From SIG78 sp045587205 (lineage in GTDB: Bacteria > Verrucomicrobiota > Lentisphaeria > Victivallales > Victivallaceae): a stretch of 64,000 bases of DNA. The stretch covers positions 1-64,000 of the forward strand of contig JAZNBV010000078.1 of NCBI GenBank assembly GCA_045587205.1, given 5' to 3'. Position 1 is the first letter of the stretch. Each line of letters starts with the position of its first letter. A model generated the notes under the pieces. The model saw nothing but the letters and a program-made list of their open reading frames with translations, was not told where the DNA came from and did not search any database. Shown one piece after another: positions 51,502-59,577 of this stretch. The position numbers were made by a program, and so were the translations under genes.

Positions 51502-52848
51502 ATGAAAAAAGTTATAAAGTATGTGGTTCCGGTAATTGTGCTGGCTGCAGCGGTATTGGCAATCTGCAAGTTTTATATTGCAGGAAAAGATGTGGAGATC
51601 CCCAAGTTTGAGTTCAAATTTGATAAAGTCAGCCGCGGAGATGTCCGGCGCACCATTTCCGCAACCGGTACCGTGGAACCTGAAGAACTGATCAATGTCG
51701 GTGCGCAGGTCAACGGTAAAATAATGTCGTTCGGCAAAGATGCTGACAATAAAAGTGTTGATTACGGTTCCAAAGTAACCAAAGGTATGATCCTTGCCCA
51801 GATCGATGATGTGACCTATAAAGCCGAACTGCAGGAAAAAGAGGCGCAGCTGGAACAGGCCAATGCGGCAATAATGTCTGCTGAAGCAGCTATCAAAGAA
51901 GCCACCGCCAACGAATTGCTGGCACGCAACAACTGGGAGCGCGCCCAGACCCTTTATAAGCAGAAATCAATGACCCGCAGCGACTATGACTCCTATCAGG
52001 CGGCGTTTTACTCCACCGCGGCGGCATCAGCCAAAGCCAAGGCCCAGATGGCACAGGCAAATGCGCAGAAATCCATTGCCGAAGCGGCACTGGTCAAGGC
52101 GCGGCGCAATCTGGAATACTGCACGATCATATCGCCGGTGGACGGCGTGGTGATCGACCGCCGGGTGAGTGTGGGACAGACGGTGGTTTCCAATCAGACG
52201 GCATCGAGCATTTTCCTGGTGGCACGCGATTTCAGGAAAATGCAGGTGTGGGTGTCGGTCAACGAAGCCGATGTCGGCGCCATCCGCAAAGGTATGAAGG
52301 TGATCTTTTCCTGCGATGCGTACCCCAACGAAGAATTTGAAGGTGTGGTGCACCGTTTGCGGCTCAATGCCACGCTTTCAAGCAATGTGGTGACCTACAT
52401 TGTGGAAGTCAATGCCGATAACAAAGAAGGCAAACTCATACCTTATCTGACCGCCAATGTCAAGTTTGTGCGTGCCGAAAAGCTCAACAGTCTGACCGTG
52501 CCTGCCGGAGCATTGCGCCTGGTGATGCCTGAAAATATGCAAAGCGCCCCCGCTCCGGAAACCGGACGGCGTGAAGGCATACTGTGGATACCTGATAACG
52601 GCAAAGCCCGCCCGGTCAAGGTGAAAATCAGTTTGAGCAATAACATTGTCTGTGCTGTGGAAAGCGGTGAAATAAAAGAAAACGACAAGATCATAACCGG
52701 TATTCAGCAAGCAGCTCCGCGCGGCACAAAAATGAGTGATAACACCACCAAAAATCCCTTTATGCCCAATATGCCCAAACGGCGCGCCCGCGGCAGTGCC
52801 GGTCAGCGCGAACGGGCGGCGCAGCGCTCCGGACAGGACGGCAGATAA
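51502..52848 (+). CDS. MacA-like periplasmic adaptor (membrane fusion protein)
   Basis: Links the inner-membrane ABC transporter to the outer-membrane channel. The 448 residues have an N-terminal membrane anchor (about 5-25), then the lipoyl half-motif GTVEPEELINVGAQVNGKI. A long alpha-helical hairpin (about 105-195, Ala/Lys/Glu-rich) precedes the second lipoyl half, IISPVDGVVIDRRVSVGQTV, followed by beta-barrel and membrane-proximal domains. MacA/HlyD family features are complete. The C-terminal 30 residues are unusually Arg-rich and may contact the envelope. It lies 19 bp after the OMF gene. Confidence 0.93.
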   Translation: MKKVIKYVVPVIVLAAAVLAICKFYIAGKDVEIPKFEFKFDKVSRGDVRRTISATGTVEPEELINVGAQVNGKIMSFGKDADNKSVDYGSKVTKGMILAQIDDVTYKAELQEKEAQLEQANAAIMSAEAAIKEATANELLARNNWERAQTLYKQKSMTRSDYDSYQAAFYSTAAASAKAKAQMAQANAQKSIAEAALVKARRNLEYCTIISPVDGVVIDRRVSVGQTVVSNQTASSIFLVARDFRKMQVWVSVNEADVGAIRKGMKVIFSCDAYPNEEFEGVVHRLRLNATLSSNVVTYIVEVNADNKEGKLIPYLTANVKFVRAEKLNSLTVPAGALRLVMPENMQSAPAPETGRREGILWIPDNGKARPVKVKISLSNNIVCAVESGEIKENDKIITGIQQAAPRGTKMSDNTTKNPFMPNMPKRRARGSAGQRERAAQRSGQDGR

Positions 52849-52868
52849 ATAAAACGGGGTTTGGCACT

Positions 52869-53570
52869 ATGAGCAAACTTATTGAACTGAAAAATATAAC
52901 CAAAACCTATTTTCTCGGCGAGATTGATGTGCCCGTACTCAAGGGTATCACGCTGGATATAGCGCACGGTGAATATGTTGCCCTGATGGGGGCATCCGGT
53001 TCCGGCAAAAGTACGCTGATGAATATATTAGGATGCCTTGACCGTCCCACCGGAGGTGAGTATTTTCTGGATGGCGAAGAGGTCGGTTCCGCCAGCGGCG
53101 ACCGCCGTGCACTTATCCGCAACCGCAAGATCGGGTTTGTATTTCAGAACTTTAATCTGCTGCCGCGTACCAGTGCACTGGAAAATGTGATAATGCCTTT
53201 GAATTATACCAATGATTCGCTTTCGCGCGCCGAGTGCCGCAAACGCGGTCTTGCTGCGCTGGAACAGGTGGGGATTGCCGACCGGGCTGGACATCAGCCG
53301 TCACAGCTTTCCGGCGGTCAGCAGCAGCGCGTGGCAATTGCGCGGGCACTGATCAACCGGCCGCCGTTGCTGTTTGCCGATGAGCCGACCGGAAATCTGG
53401 ATTCGCACACCAGTGTGGAAGTTATGGAAATGTTCAGCCGGCTCAATGCCGAAGGCATCACAGTGATACTGGTTACTCACAGCGAGGAGATCGCCAATTA
53501 CGCCAAGCGGGTGATCCACGTCAGCGACGGTCAGGTGATTTCCGGAGCATTCAAGAGCAAAGGAGCGTAA
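52869..53570 (+). CDS. MacB-type ABC transporter ATP-binding protein
   Basis: ATPase of the MacAB-type exporter. The 233 residues include Walker A GASGSGKSTLMNIL, the LolD/MacB-type sequence IGFVFQNFNLLPRTSALENV, signature LSGGQQQRVAIARAL, Walker B LLFADEPTGNLD and the switch His in VTHSEEI. In E. coli MacB the ATPase and permease are one chain; here they are separate genes. The permease begins 2 bp after its stop, so the two are tightly coupled. Confidence 0.96.
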   Translation: MSKLIELKNITKTYFLGEIDVPVLKGITLDIAHGEYVALMGASGSGKSTLMNILGCLDRPTGGEYFLDGEEVGSASGDRRALIRNRKIGFVFQNFNLLPRTSALENVIMPLNYTNDSLSRAECRKRGLAALEQVGIADRAGHQPSQLSGGQQQRVAIARALINRPPLLFADEPTGNLDSHTSVEVMEMFSRLNAEGITVILVTHSEEIANYAKRVIHVSDGQVISGAFKSKGA

Positions 53571-53572
53571 AT

Positions 53573-54934
53573 ATGCGTGCAAGCACTACAATCAGAATGT
53601 CGCTCATATCGCTCAAGCGCAACCCCACCCGGACAATGCTTACTATGCTGGGGATCATTATCGGGATCGCCGCAGTTATCACTATGATGGAGATCGGCAA
53701 CGGCTCCAAGACCTCTATCCGCGCTTCGATCGAAAAAATGGGCGCCAACTCGGTTATGGTTATGCCGGGAAGTATGCGTCCGCCCGGGGGCGCAAGAGTC
53801 GGAGCCGGCAATGCGGTTTCGCTGATTCCGGCTGATGCCGATGCCATCGGCAGCGAGTGCCCCAGCGTGGGGGCATATTCGCCGGTGGTGCGCGGCAACG
53901 GCATCCACGTGGTTTTCGGCAATGTTGACTGGGAGCCGGGGCAGATTTACGGCATTGCTCCGGCGTATCTTGATATCCGGGCGTGGAGCATCGGCGAAGG
54001 CAGAGCCTTTACCGATGCAGAAGTCGATGCCAATGCGCGGGTCTGCCTGGTGGGTTCGACCATTGTCAAAGAGGTGTTCGGCGGATTTTCGCCGCTTGGT
54101 TGTGAGCTGCGTATAGGCGAAGTTACTTTTGAGGTGGTAGGTGTACTCAACAGCAAGGGCGCCAATATGATGGGAATGGATGAAGATGATGTGGTCTTTA
54201 CGCCGTGGACAACGCTGCGGATGCGCGTTACCGGTCTTAAATACGGCAATGCCACCAATACATCCAGCAGTATAGCTGATTCGCCGAGCGCCAAGTTTGC
54301 GGTTTCAGGTCTGGCACTCTATCCGGAAGCGGATGTGCGCACCACGCGCGACCATCTTTTTTACGCCAAACACACCCAGTTGAATCAGATCATTTTTTCG
54401 GCTGTTTCAGTCGATAAAGTCAAAGATGCCACACGCGAGGTATCACAGCTTTTGCGTAAGCGGCACCGGCTCAAAAACGAGCAGGAAGATGATTTCCGGG
54501 TATTCAACGCCTCCGATTTTATGAATATGCTCAATCAGACTTCAACATTGATGACCAATCTGCTGTTGGGCGTGGCGCTGCTTTCGCTGCTGGTCGGCGG
54601 GGTGGGGATTATGAATATTATGCTTGTGTCGGTGACTGAACGCACTCGCGAAATCGGTTTGCGTATGGCGGTCGGTGCCAGATCGCGCGATATACTCAAA
54701 CAGTTTCTTATTGAATCGGTGGTGCTTTGCCTTTCAGGCGGAATTATAGGCATCCTGACCGGACACGGTATGTCGCTTTTGATCGAAAAGATTGCGCGTT
54801 GGCCCATTGAAAGCAGTCCGGGTGCCGTTGCCGCCGCGGTGCTGGTATCGGCAAGCGTGGGGATACTTTTCGGGTTTTATCCGGCGTGGAAAGCCTCCAA
54901 ACTTGACCCTATCGAAGCACTCCGCTACGAGTAA
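53573..54934 (+). CDS. MacB-type ABC transporter permease
   Basis: Mechanotransmission permease. The 453 residues have one N-terminal membrane helix (about 20-45: MLTMLGIIIGIAAVITMMEI). A large MacB_PCD periplasmic domain follows (about 50-310, beginning GNGSKTSIRASIEKMGANSV). Three C-terminal helices from about 320 include VALLSLLVGGVGIMNIMLVSV and the conserved ERTREIGLRMAVGARSRDIL, then FYPAWKASKLDPIEALRYE at the end. With the preceding genes it forms an OMF-MacA-MacB exporter; possible substrates include peptides, macrolide-like compounds or glycolipids. Confidence 0.95.
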   Translation: MRASTTIRMSLISLKRNPTRTMLTMLGIIIGIAAVITMMEIGNGSKTSIRASIEKMGANSVMVMPGSMRPPGGARVGAGNAVSLIPADADAIGSECPSVGAYSPVVRGNGIHVVFGNVDWEPGQIYGIAPAYLDIRAWSIGEGRAFTDAEVDANARVCLVGSTIVKEVFGGFSPLGCELRIGEVTFEVVGVLNSKGANMMGMDEDDVVFTPWTTLRMRVTGLKYGNATNTSSSIADSPSAKFAVSGLALYPEADVRTTRDHLFYAKHTQLNQIIFSAVSVDKVKDATREVSQLLRKRHRLKNEQEDDFRVFNASDFMNMLNQTSTLMTNLLLGVALLSLLVGGVGIMNIMLVSVTERTREIGLRMAVGARSRDILKQFLIESVVLCLSGGIIGILTGHGMSLLIEKIARWPIESSPGAVAAAVLVSASVGILFGFYPAWKASKLDPIEALRYE

Positions 54935-55418
54935 AAGTATATTGTTGCCTGTCAACTATAGAGCCGGTATTGCTGATGCGATTCCGTTGCAGCACTGACT
55001 GATAAGTAAACATAATGGAACTTTTGTTATTCCGATATTCTCTATTAGAGGTAATTTGCCAGTTAGCCCGGCTTCACTTTGCTTGCCCGGGCGTAAAAAA
55101 GGCAACCAAATTTCTTTGGTTGCCTTTGTGAAGCCTGGTGGCGTGATACAAATTGGCGGCGAACTTTTCTTCCGATGATTTTTTACGCTCAAACGATATA
55201 AAAGTTCGTTAGTGTGATACCATATTTTATAGAGAGTTACAGAACTGTGAAAAAAGTCTCGTAAAATCAAAAAATGTCAAAAAATAATGCAGAGGACTTT
55301 CCCCGTAGAAAGTTCGTTGTTTGAAAGGTGGATTGCAAAAGATATACAAACACCAAGCTGAAAAAAACCTGTATATTTTTTACAGTCATTAACAACCGCA
55401 AAAAAATAGTTTTTGTTG
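54935..55418. other. 484-bp gene-free region between the efflux operon and the accessory region
   Basis: I see no gene here. It contains a bidirectional terminator-like hairpin (55098-55127) inside a wider inverted repeat (GGCTTCAC near 55068-55075 against GTGAAGCC near 55128-55135). Downstream, the region becomes AT-rich and short AAAGTTCGTT repeats occur at about 55202 and 55309. It may be the edge of acquired DNA, but no attachment site or integrase is evident. Confidence 0.5.
55095..55127. terminator. Bidirectional terminator-like hairpin
   Basis: A stem of 12-13 bp (55098-55110 with 55115-55127, loop TTTC). On the minus strand it is followed by TTTTTTACG; on the plus strand the 3' arm itself ends in TTT. 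It could end both the efflux operon and minus-strand transcripts from the accessory region. Confidence 0.65.
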
Positions 55419-56258
55419 TCAGCGGTTGGCATAGTTCCCGTACAATTTCTGTTCCGGGACGGAATAACGCATAGTCAAGCCGCCGCCGTTGGCGTGGCGG
55501 TTATTGTAGAAATAATAGGGCTTTTGCCAGCCATAGTCAGAATAATGCAAGGGGCCGAAATTCTTGTCCTCGTTGACATCAGTGCGGTTCAATACAAAGT
55601 TATATCCGTGCTTTCTGCGGAATTTTTCAAAATCCTCTTCTGAAACATTGCAGCTCCATTCCGCATAGTTCGTCAAAAAAGCACTTTTGCCTTTGATCTC
55701 AAAATTATAAGCTCCGTCAGGAAAAAATCGTTCCTGCATAAAATGTGGCATTTCGTAGCCGATCGGCAGCTTGTTACCGGTAAAAGCGTAATCAGAAACA
55801 TTATGAAGCTCGGAAATAAAAAGTAACAGCACGCCAACAATGATGCCGGTAATTCCGAAGGAGTCTCCTTTTTCGTGTTTTTTGAAAGGACGGAAATATA
55901 TTGCAGCAGCTGGTATCAAAAACAACGGAATAAAAAAATACTTCACATTGATCCCGCAGAAATAGCTGGTTTTACCAACGCAAAAAGAGAGCAGTCTCAA
56001 AGCAGAAAATACGATCAATATGATCCCGCTCCAAATCAATGCACTTTGTTTTCTGGAAAAGCCTGCCGGTTCAGAAAGAGTATCTTTTTTTATCTTGCGT
56101 TTCCAATTGTAAAAAAGTAATCCCCCGTAAATCAATGGTAAAATTATCAAACTCCAAAAATCAAGGGTAAGAACAATAAAAGGCGCAAAAATCAACATCA
56201 GCAAAAGCCATGCCGTTCCCGTTATGATCCAGGTAAGTATTCTGTAAACGATTTCCAT
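55419..56258 (-). CDS. Hypothetical multi-span membrane protein
   Basis: A 279-residue protein that I do not recognise. Five or so membrane helices can be drawn between residues 5 and 165 (around WIITGTAWLLLMLIFAPFIV, SLIILPLIYGGLLFY, ALIWSGIILIVFSALRLLSF, FFIPLFLIPAAAIYF and ITGIIVGVLLLFI). A C-terminal soluble domain rich in Tyr and Asn follows (GYNFVLNRTDVNED, YNNRHANGGGLTMRY). GGAGAG precedes the ATG. A strong minus-strand promoter is present (56313-56285). Neighbours give no functional clue. Confidence 0.75.
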   Translation of the reverse strand: MEIVYRILTWIITGTAWLLLMLIFAPFIVLTLDFWSLIILPLIYGGLLFYNWKRKIKKDTLSEPAGFSRKQSALIWSGIILIVFSALRLLSFCVGKTSYFCGINVKYFFIPLFLIPAAAIYFRPFKKHEKGDSFGITGIIVGVLLLFISELHNVSDYAFTGNKLPIGYEMPHFMQERFFPDGAYNFEIKGKSAFLTNYAEWSCNVSEEDFEKFRRKHGYNFVLNRTDVNEDKNFGPLHYSDYGWQKPYYFYNNRHANGGGLTMRYSVPEQKLYGNYANR

Positions 56259-56284
56259 TATCTCTCCGATTCAAGCTCAAAGAT

Positions 56285-56313
56285 AATATAACATTAGTTG
56301 CAAGCAGTTACAA
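56285..56313 (-). promoter_or_regulatory. Promoter of the 279-residue membrane protein gene
   Basis: Minus strand TTGTAA (56313-56308), 17 bp, TATATT (56290-56285), 27 bp before the start. Confidence 0.6.
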
Positions 56314-56526
56314 CTGCTGGATGCGGATTTTTTTCATAATTACTGTTTCCAAAGCCTACCGATATAACAATCTGCGAACTTTTGTCAGGAAATTTATAAG
56401 ATTGTTGAAAGTTTGATGATTTGCATAGCAGATGTGTGAATTTCTGAAAATCAAGTCCTGCGTCGGCTAGCCAAGACCTTGGGACGAGGTCCTGAACCAT
56501 AAATAGAAAAAGAGAGAAAATCTGCA

Positions 56527-56766
56527 TTAAAAGTGGCGTTTGGCAAATGCGTGTCCGGAACCGGTTTTAAGATAGGCTTCAAAAGCGGTTGCTTTTTCTT
56601 TGGTTTCAAAGGCAAAATACGCTTCAACTTTCCACGGTTTGAACTTTGAGGTGTGGGGAACTTCACCCGCGTTATGCTTGGCAAGGCGGGATTTTAGATC
56701 ACTTGTACTGCCGATATAACGCTGTTCCGGGTGGGAAAGACTGCGTAAAATGTAAGTATAGAACAT
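56527..56766 (-). CDS. Small GIY-YIG nuclease-domain protein (YhbQ/UPF0213-like)
   Basis: A 79-residue protein consisting of one GIY-YIG domain. It has YTYILRSLS (GIY position), RYIGSTSDLKSRLAKHNAG (YIG plus the catalytic Arg-containing segment), HTSKFKPWKV, and the catalytic Glu region KATAFEAYLKTGSG. GGAG lies 8 nt before the ATG. Such tiny GIY-YIG proteins are common in genomes with many palindromic repeats and can be domesticated or mobile. Its upstream region is a tandem duplication that contains palindromic repeats and a truncated copy of the gene's own start. Confidence 0.9.
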   Translation of the reverse strand: MFYTYILRSLSHPEQRYIGSTSDLKSRLAKHNAGEVPHTSKFKPWKVEAYFAFETKEKATAFEAYLKTGSGHAFAKRHF

Positions 56767-57093
56767 TCGATTTCTCCAATTCTCTGCCGTTAGCCCTCCG
56801 TCGCCAAGAGCTTCCTCCTTCGCATAAAGCTACGGAGGATAAATTTACGGGTATCCTTCGCCCGCTCCGTTGCACTCCGCTTATTTTTGCAAACCAAAAA
56901 AATCTACGGATAGCAAGACGGGCTTGCAAATCTTCTGTAACTCCGGTATAACGCTGTTCCGGCTGGGAAAGACTGCGTAAAATGTAAGTATAGAACATGG
57001 TTTTCTCCCGTTCAATGCCGTATAGCCCTCCGTCGCTCTGCGAGCTATGGAGGGCATCCTTCGCCCGCTCCGTTGCACTCCGCTTATTTTTGC
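56722..57093. repeat. Tandem duplication with palindromic (REP-like) units upstream of the GIY-YIG gene
   Basis: Two related units. The sequence around GCTGTTCCGG at 56721 and 56953 continues with near identity into the GIY-YIG start (offset 232 bp). A 37-bp identical tract at 56854-56890 and 57057-57093 follows. Each unit has a hairpin: CCTCCGT/ACGGAGG (56795-56801, 56832-56838) in one and GCCCTCC/GGAGGGC (57025-57031, 57049-57055) in the other. Confidence 0.75.
56907..56998 (-). pseudogene. Truncated duplicate of the GIY-YIG gene
   Basis: From the ATG at 56998, with GGGAG upstream, the first 30 residues closely match the intact gene downstream (MFYTYILRSLSQPEQRY, then TGVTEDLQARLAI). The homology then stops abruptly and the frame runs on through non-coding repeat. 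This looks like a copy broken by tandem duplication. Confidence 0.75.
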
Positions 57094-57312
57094 TTGCGCA
57101 AAAAAAATCTACGTATGGCATTCCTTACGGCCTGCTATATTGTAAGCTGGGGTTTGTGCGGTACTTTGTAAATTGTTTGTTCAAATTGTATTCGTCTTGC
57201 GTAAACCTTACTTGCGTACAAAACAGTTTCTTGTTTACACAACAAAAAAAACGGCTCCATATAGTTTATTATGCATGGAGCCGTTTGTGCAAACTTTACT
57301 CTTCGATGACGA
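56999..57312. other. Gene-free stretch with a repeat unit and the phage-operon terminator
   Basis: Holds the second palindromic unit (to about 57093), then AT-rich sequence, and the strong terminator at 57244-57286. No convincing gene is visible on either strand. Confidence 0.6.
57244..57286 (-). terminator. Terminator of the phage-like late operon
   Basis: A 12-bp perfect stem (57249-57260 with 57275-57286) is followed on the minus strand by seven T residues. It lies 27 bp after the lipoprotein stop codon. Confidence 0.88.
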
Positions 57313-57750
57313 TTATTTTGTTTGCACCGGAGTTGTTTGTGCATTTTCAAACGCTTTTTCGGCTGACGCTTTCCGCTTTTCCAATTCTATCAATGCGGTT
57401 TTAGCGTCTGCATCACTTCCGGCAGTAAAATCGTACTCAATTACTATATCTTCAGTGCCGAACAGTCCGACAGACTTTGTAGCCTTAAAAAATCCGGTAG
57501 TGGGGACTTTCTGGTCAGCCGGAATACCAACTTTACGGCTTCGATATTCAAGTTTTCCGGTGATGATGTGCCCTTGTGGGGTTCCGGTTTCAGGAGTGGC
57601 AATTTCCACTTCTCCCATAGAGATATAGCCACTTGCGGTTACATTTTTGTTGACAGCACTTTCTGCCAATCTATCAGTTGTGGACTGGCAACCAACAAGT
57701 AACACGATTGCACAAACTGCAATCAACAACATTGTAAGTTTTTTCAGCAT
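57313..57750 (-). CDS. Small phage-associated lipoprotein
   Basis: A 145-residue precursor starting MLKKLTMLLIAVCAIVLLVGC, a clear lipoprotein signal with Cys21. The mature part has a strand-rich centre (SMGEVEIATPETG, GKLEYRSRK, DIVIEYDFTAG) and a helical, charged tail. It is not recognised by family. The ATG at 57750 is chosen because AAGGAAC precedes it; a longer frame overlaps the DUF1353 gene. It is the last gene before the terminator of the tail/fibre operon. A role in lysis or in superinfection exclusion is possible, as known for some prophage lipoproteins, but unproven. Confidence 0.75.
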   Translation of the reverse strand: MLKKLTMLLIAVCAIVLLVGCQSTTDRLAESAVNKNVTASGYISMGEVEIATPETGTPQGHIITGKLEYRSRKVGIPADQKVPTTGFFKATKSVGLFGTEDIVIEYDFTAGSDADAKTALIELEKRKASAEKAFENAQTTPVQTK

Positions 57751-57794
57751 AGTTTTGTTCCTTTCTTGGCTGAATTTAACCGTTATAAATAATA

Positions 57795-58190
57795 TCAATA
57801 CCGTACACCCTCTTTCTTTTTTTGTTTCCACGCACGACCGCCGAACAAGCGCAGACCTATCCACGCAAGACCAGCTCTCCAGAATGGCAAACCGTCAGCG
57901 CGACAGACTGCGTAGAATATAGCGTCAGCTTCTTGACGAGTTATATCTTCTGGCTGGGTTCTGTATAGGTAATCGTGTAGAATAGCCCCTGCAATCGTCT
58001 GTGGGTGTATTGTAGGTGATATTGTTCCCCACAAGATACGGGGTACAGATGCGCCGTCGCACTCAAAACCTCTTGGAACAACAATCGTTTTGTCGCCAAA
58101 AAAGTATGTCATTGTACGCTTTAAGCGAAGACAATCCCCGTTGTCGGACTTTATGATTTCAACTAAAGGTGTTGTTTTGTAATAATTCAT
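57795..58190 (-). CDS. DUF1353-family phage protein
   Basis: A 131-residue protein of the DUF1353 family, found mostly in phages and prophages. Conserved segments are GDKTIVVPRGFECDGASVPRI-like sequence (GFxTDxASxPR pattern), AILHDYLYRT and ADAIFYAVCRADG. Conserved His/Asp residues (HDYLY) hint at a metal site, but the function is unknown to me. It follows the second RCC1 protein by 7 bp, in line with a phage late gene order. Confidence 0.88.
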   Translation of the reverse strand: MNYYKTTPLVEIIKSDNGDCLRLKRTMTYFFGDKTIVVPRGFECDGASVPRILWGTISPTIHPQTIAGAILHDYLYRTQPEDITRQEADAIFYAVCRADGLPFWRAGLAWIGLRLFGGRAWKQKKKEGVRY

Positions 58191-58197
58191 AGATTAT

Positions 58198-59568
58198 TTA
58201 ACTCCTTGTAGTCCCAACTATTGCGTATATTCCATCATTGGAGCAAGATTTTACTGGAAAATTTGACAGCTCTGTGGTATCATTTATGCCAAGTTTAAGA
58301 AGATGACCACCGTGGAGATCACCAACACTGTCATAATAACCGTATGTAAACAACTCATTTGAGACGGAGTTGATTTGCACATCTCCTAAAACGGTGTTGT
58401 AAAGGGTGTCATCTCCGCCAAAGCCGAGCCTATAGATTTTATCACCCTTCACTCCAAAAAATACCTCATCACCTGCAAGGTACTTATCATAACCTTGGAC
58501 TCCATCGCGTGTCCATAGTTTACTGTAAACGTCCCTTTCGTCAAATAATACATAAGATGGTTCTATGAATGTGCCTTCATCATAATAATACACCTCTCCG
58601 TAAACGGAACCAACAGTTTGCTTTTTACCAGAAGAAAGATTACGCCATCCGTTATAGCTCGAACTTTGCCAACGATAGTAAACGCTGGCGCCATCTGGTA
58701 CATCTTCCATATTCAAAGACCATCTCGGATAGATGAAATAAGGCGATGGGATATAGTACCCTTCAGTATTAAAAGCATAGGAGCCAGAGGGTATAGTTAC
58801 GGAGACATCTAATCCGTGACAGTTTCTACCCCATCCGAAGATTTTAGATACTGGGGTACCAACGTTGAAAATTTCACCCCAACCGAAACAATGGTCATAT
58901 CCCGCCTCAATATCTCTCCACGAAATAAAGCCGTCTTCAGGCGTGTTCACTTTACCAGGAGAATATCGCTCTGTTGTACCCCCTGATCCTAACTGCCCCA
59001 TATTGTTACGTCCCCACGACCAGAGTTCACCGTCTGTATCTATGGCAAGCACATAACCAAAACCTGACGAAACCTTTGACCAAGTTTTCGTGTTGATTTG
59101 TGTTGGCGAATGATAGGATAAATCGGCATACCCCAACCCTAACTGACCGTACTTATTAAGCCCCCACGACCATAAATGACCGTTTTCATCAATGGCAAAA
59201 TAACTATGGTCTCCGAAACGGTTTCCGGTTACTACTTCCCAACGATTCCCATTCCCATCTACGCTATTCCATGTGCCATCTTCAGTACGCCGCCACAATG
59301 TATTAGAAGGGGGAATAACATTCGTATATCCCTTCCACGCTTCTACAGGCAAAGCGTAGGTCTTATCGTTGTGTTTTATGGCTATAGCAGCAGTATTTGG
59401 CTTTACCCCTGCAAGATCTATCCAAGTACCACTCAATGCAGATGAGGTAAACTTAACATCGGGAATCAATGGCAGTGCAAGTGTTTGTGTCTCTTGCTTG
59501 ATAATAATAACTGGTGTATCTTGTTTGATAGTGTCGTCTATATCTATAATATTTGTAGCATTAATCAT
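58198..59568 (-). CDS. RCC1-repeat fibre-like protein (short)
   Basis: A 456-residue protein. The first 75 residues resemble a structural adaptor. RCC1-type propeller blades follow: LWSWGLNKYGQLGLG, LWSWGRNNMGQLGSG and the divergent IFGWGRNCHGLD. The C-terminal 200 residues are Tyr/Ser/Gly-rich. It is paralogous in style to the larger RCC1 protein next door (9-bp gap). In a phage context this is most simply a tail-tip or receptor-binding fibre. RCC1 homology is clear; the fibre role is inferred from neighbours. Confidence 0.8.
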   Translation of the reverse strand: MINATNIIDIDDTIKQDTPVIIIKQETQTLALPLIPDVKFTSSALSGTWIDLAGVKPNTAAIAIKHNDKTYALPVEAWKGYTNVIPPSNTLWRRTEDGTWNSVDGNGNRWEVVTGNRFGDHSYFAIDENGHLWSWGLNKYGQLGLGYADLSYHSPTQINTKTWSKVSSGFGYVLAIDTDGELWSWGRNNMGQLGSGGTTERYSPGKVNTPEDGFISWRDIEAGYDHCFGWGEIFNVGTPVSKIFGWGRNCHGLDVSVTIPSGSYAFNTEGYYIPSPYFIYPRWSLNMEDVPDGASVYYRWQSSSYNGWRNLSSGKKQTVGSVYGEVYYYDEGTFIEPSYVLFDERDVYSKLWTRDGVQGYDKYLAGDEVFFGVKGDKIYRLGFGGDDTLYNTVLGDVQINSVSNELFTYGYYDSVGDLHGGHLLKLGINDTTELSNFPVKSCSNDGIYAIVGTTRS

Positions 59569-59577
59569 TGTCTATCC

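Noticed and set aside
56699..57121. A single 140-codon gene spanning the GIY-YIG duplicate
   Set aside because: Only 30 codons after the ATG at 56998 resemble GIY-YIG. The rest reads through non-coding repeat and even through the next GIY-YIG start in a wrong frame.
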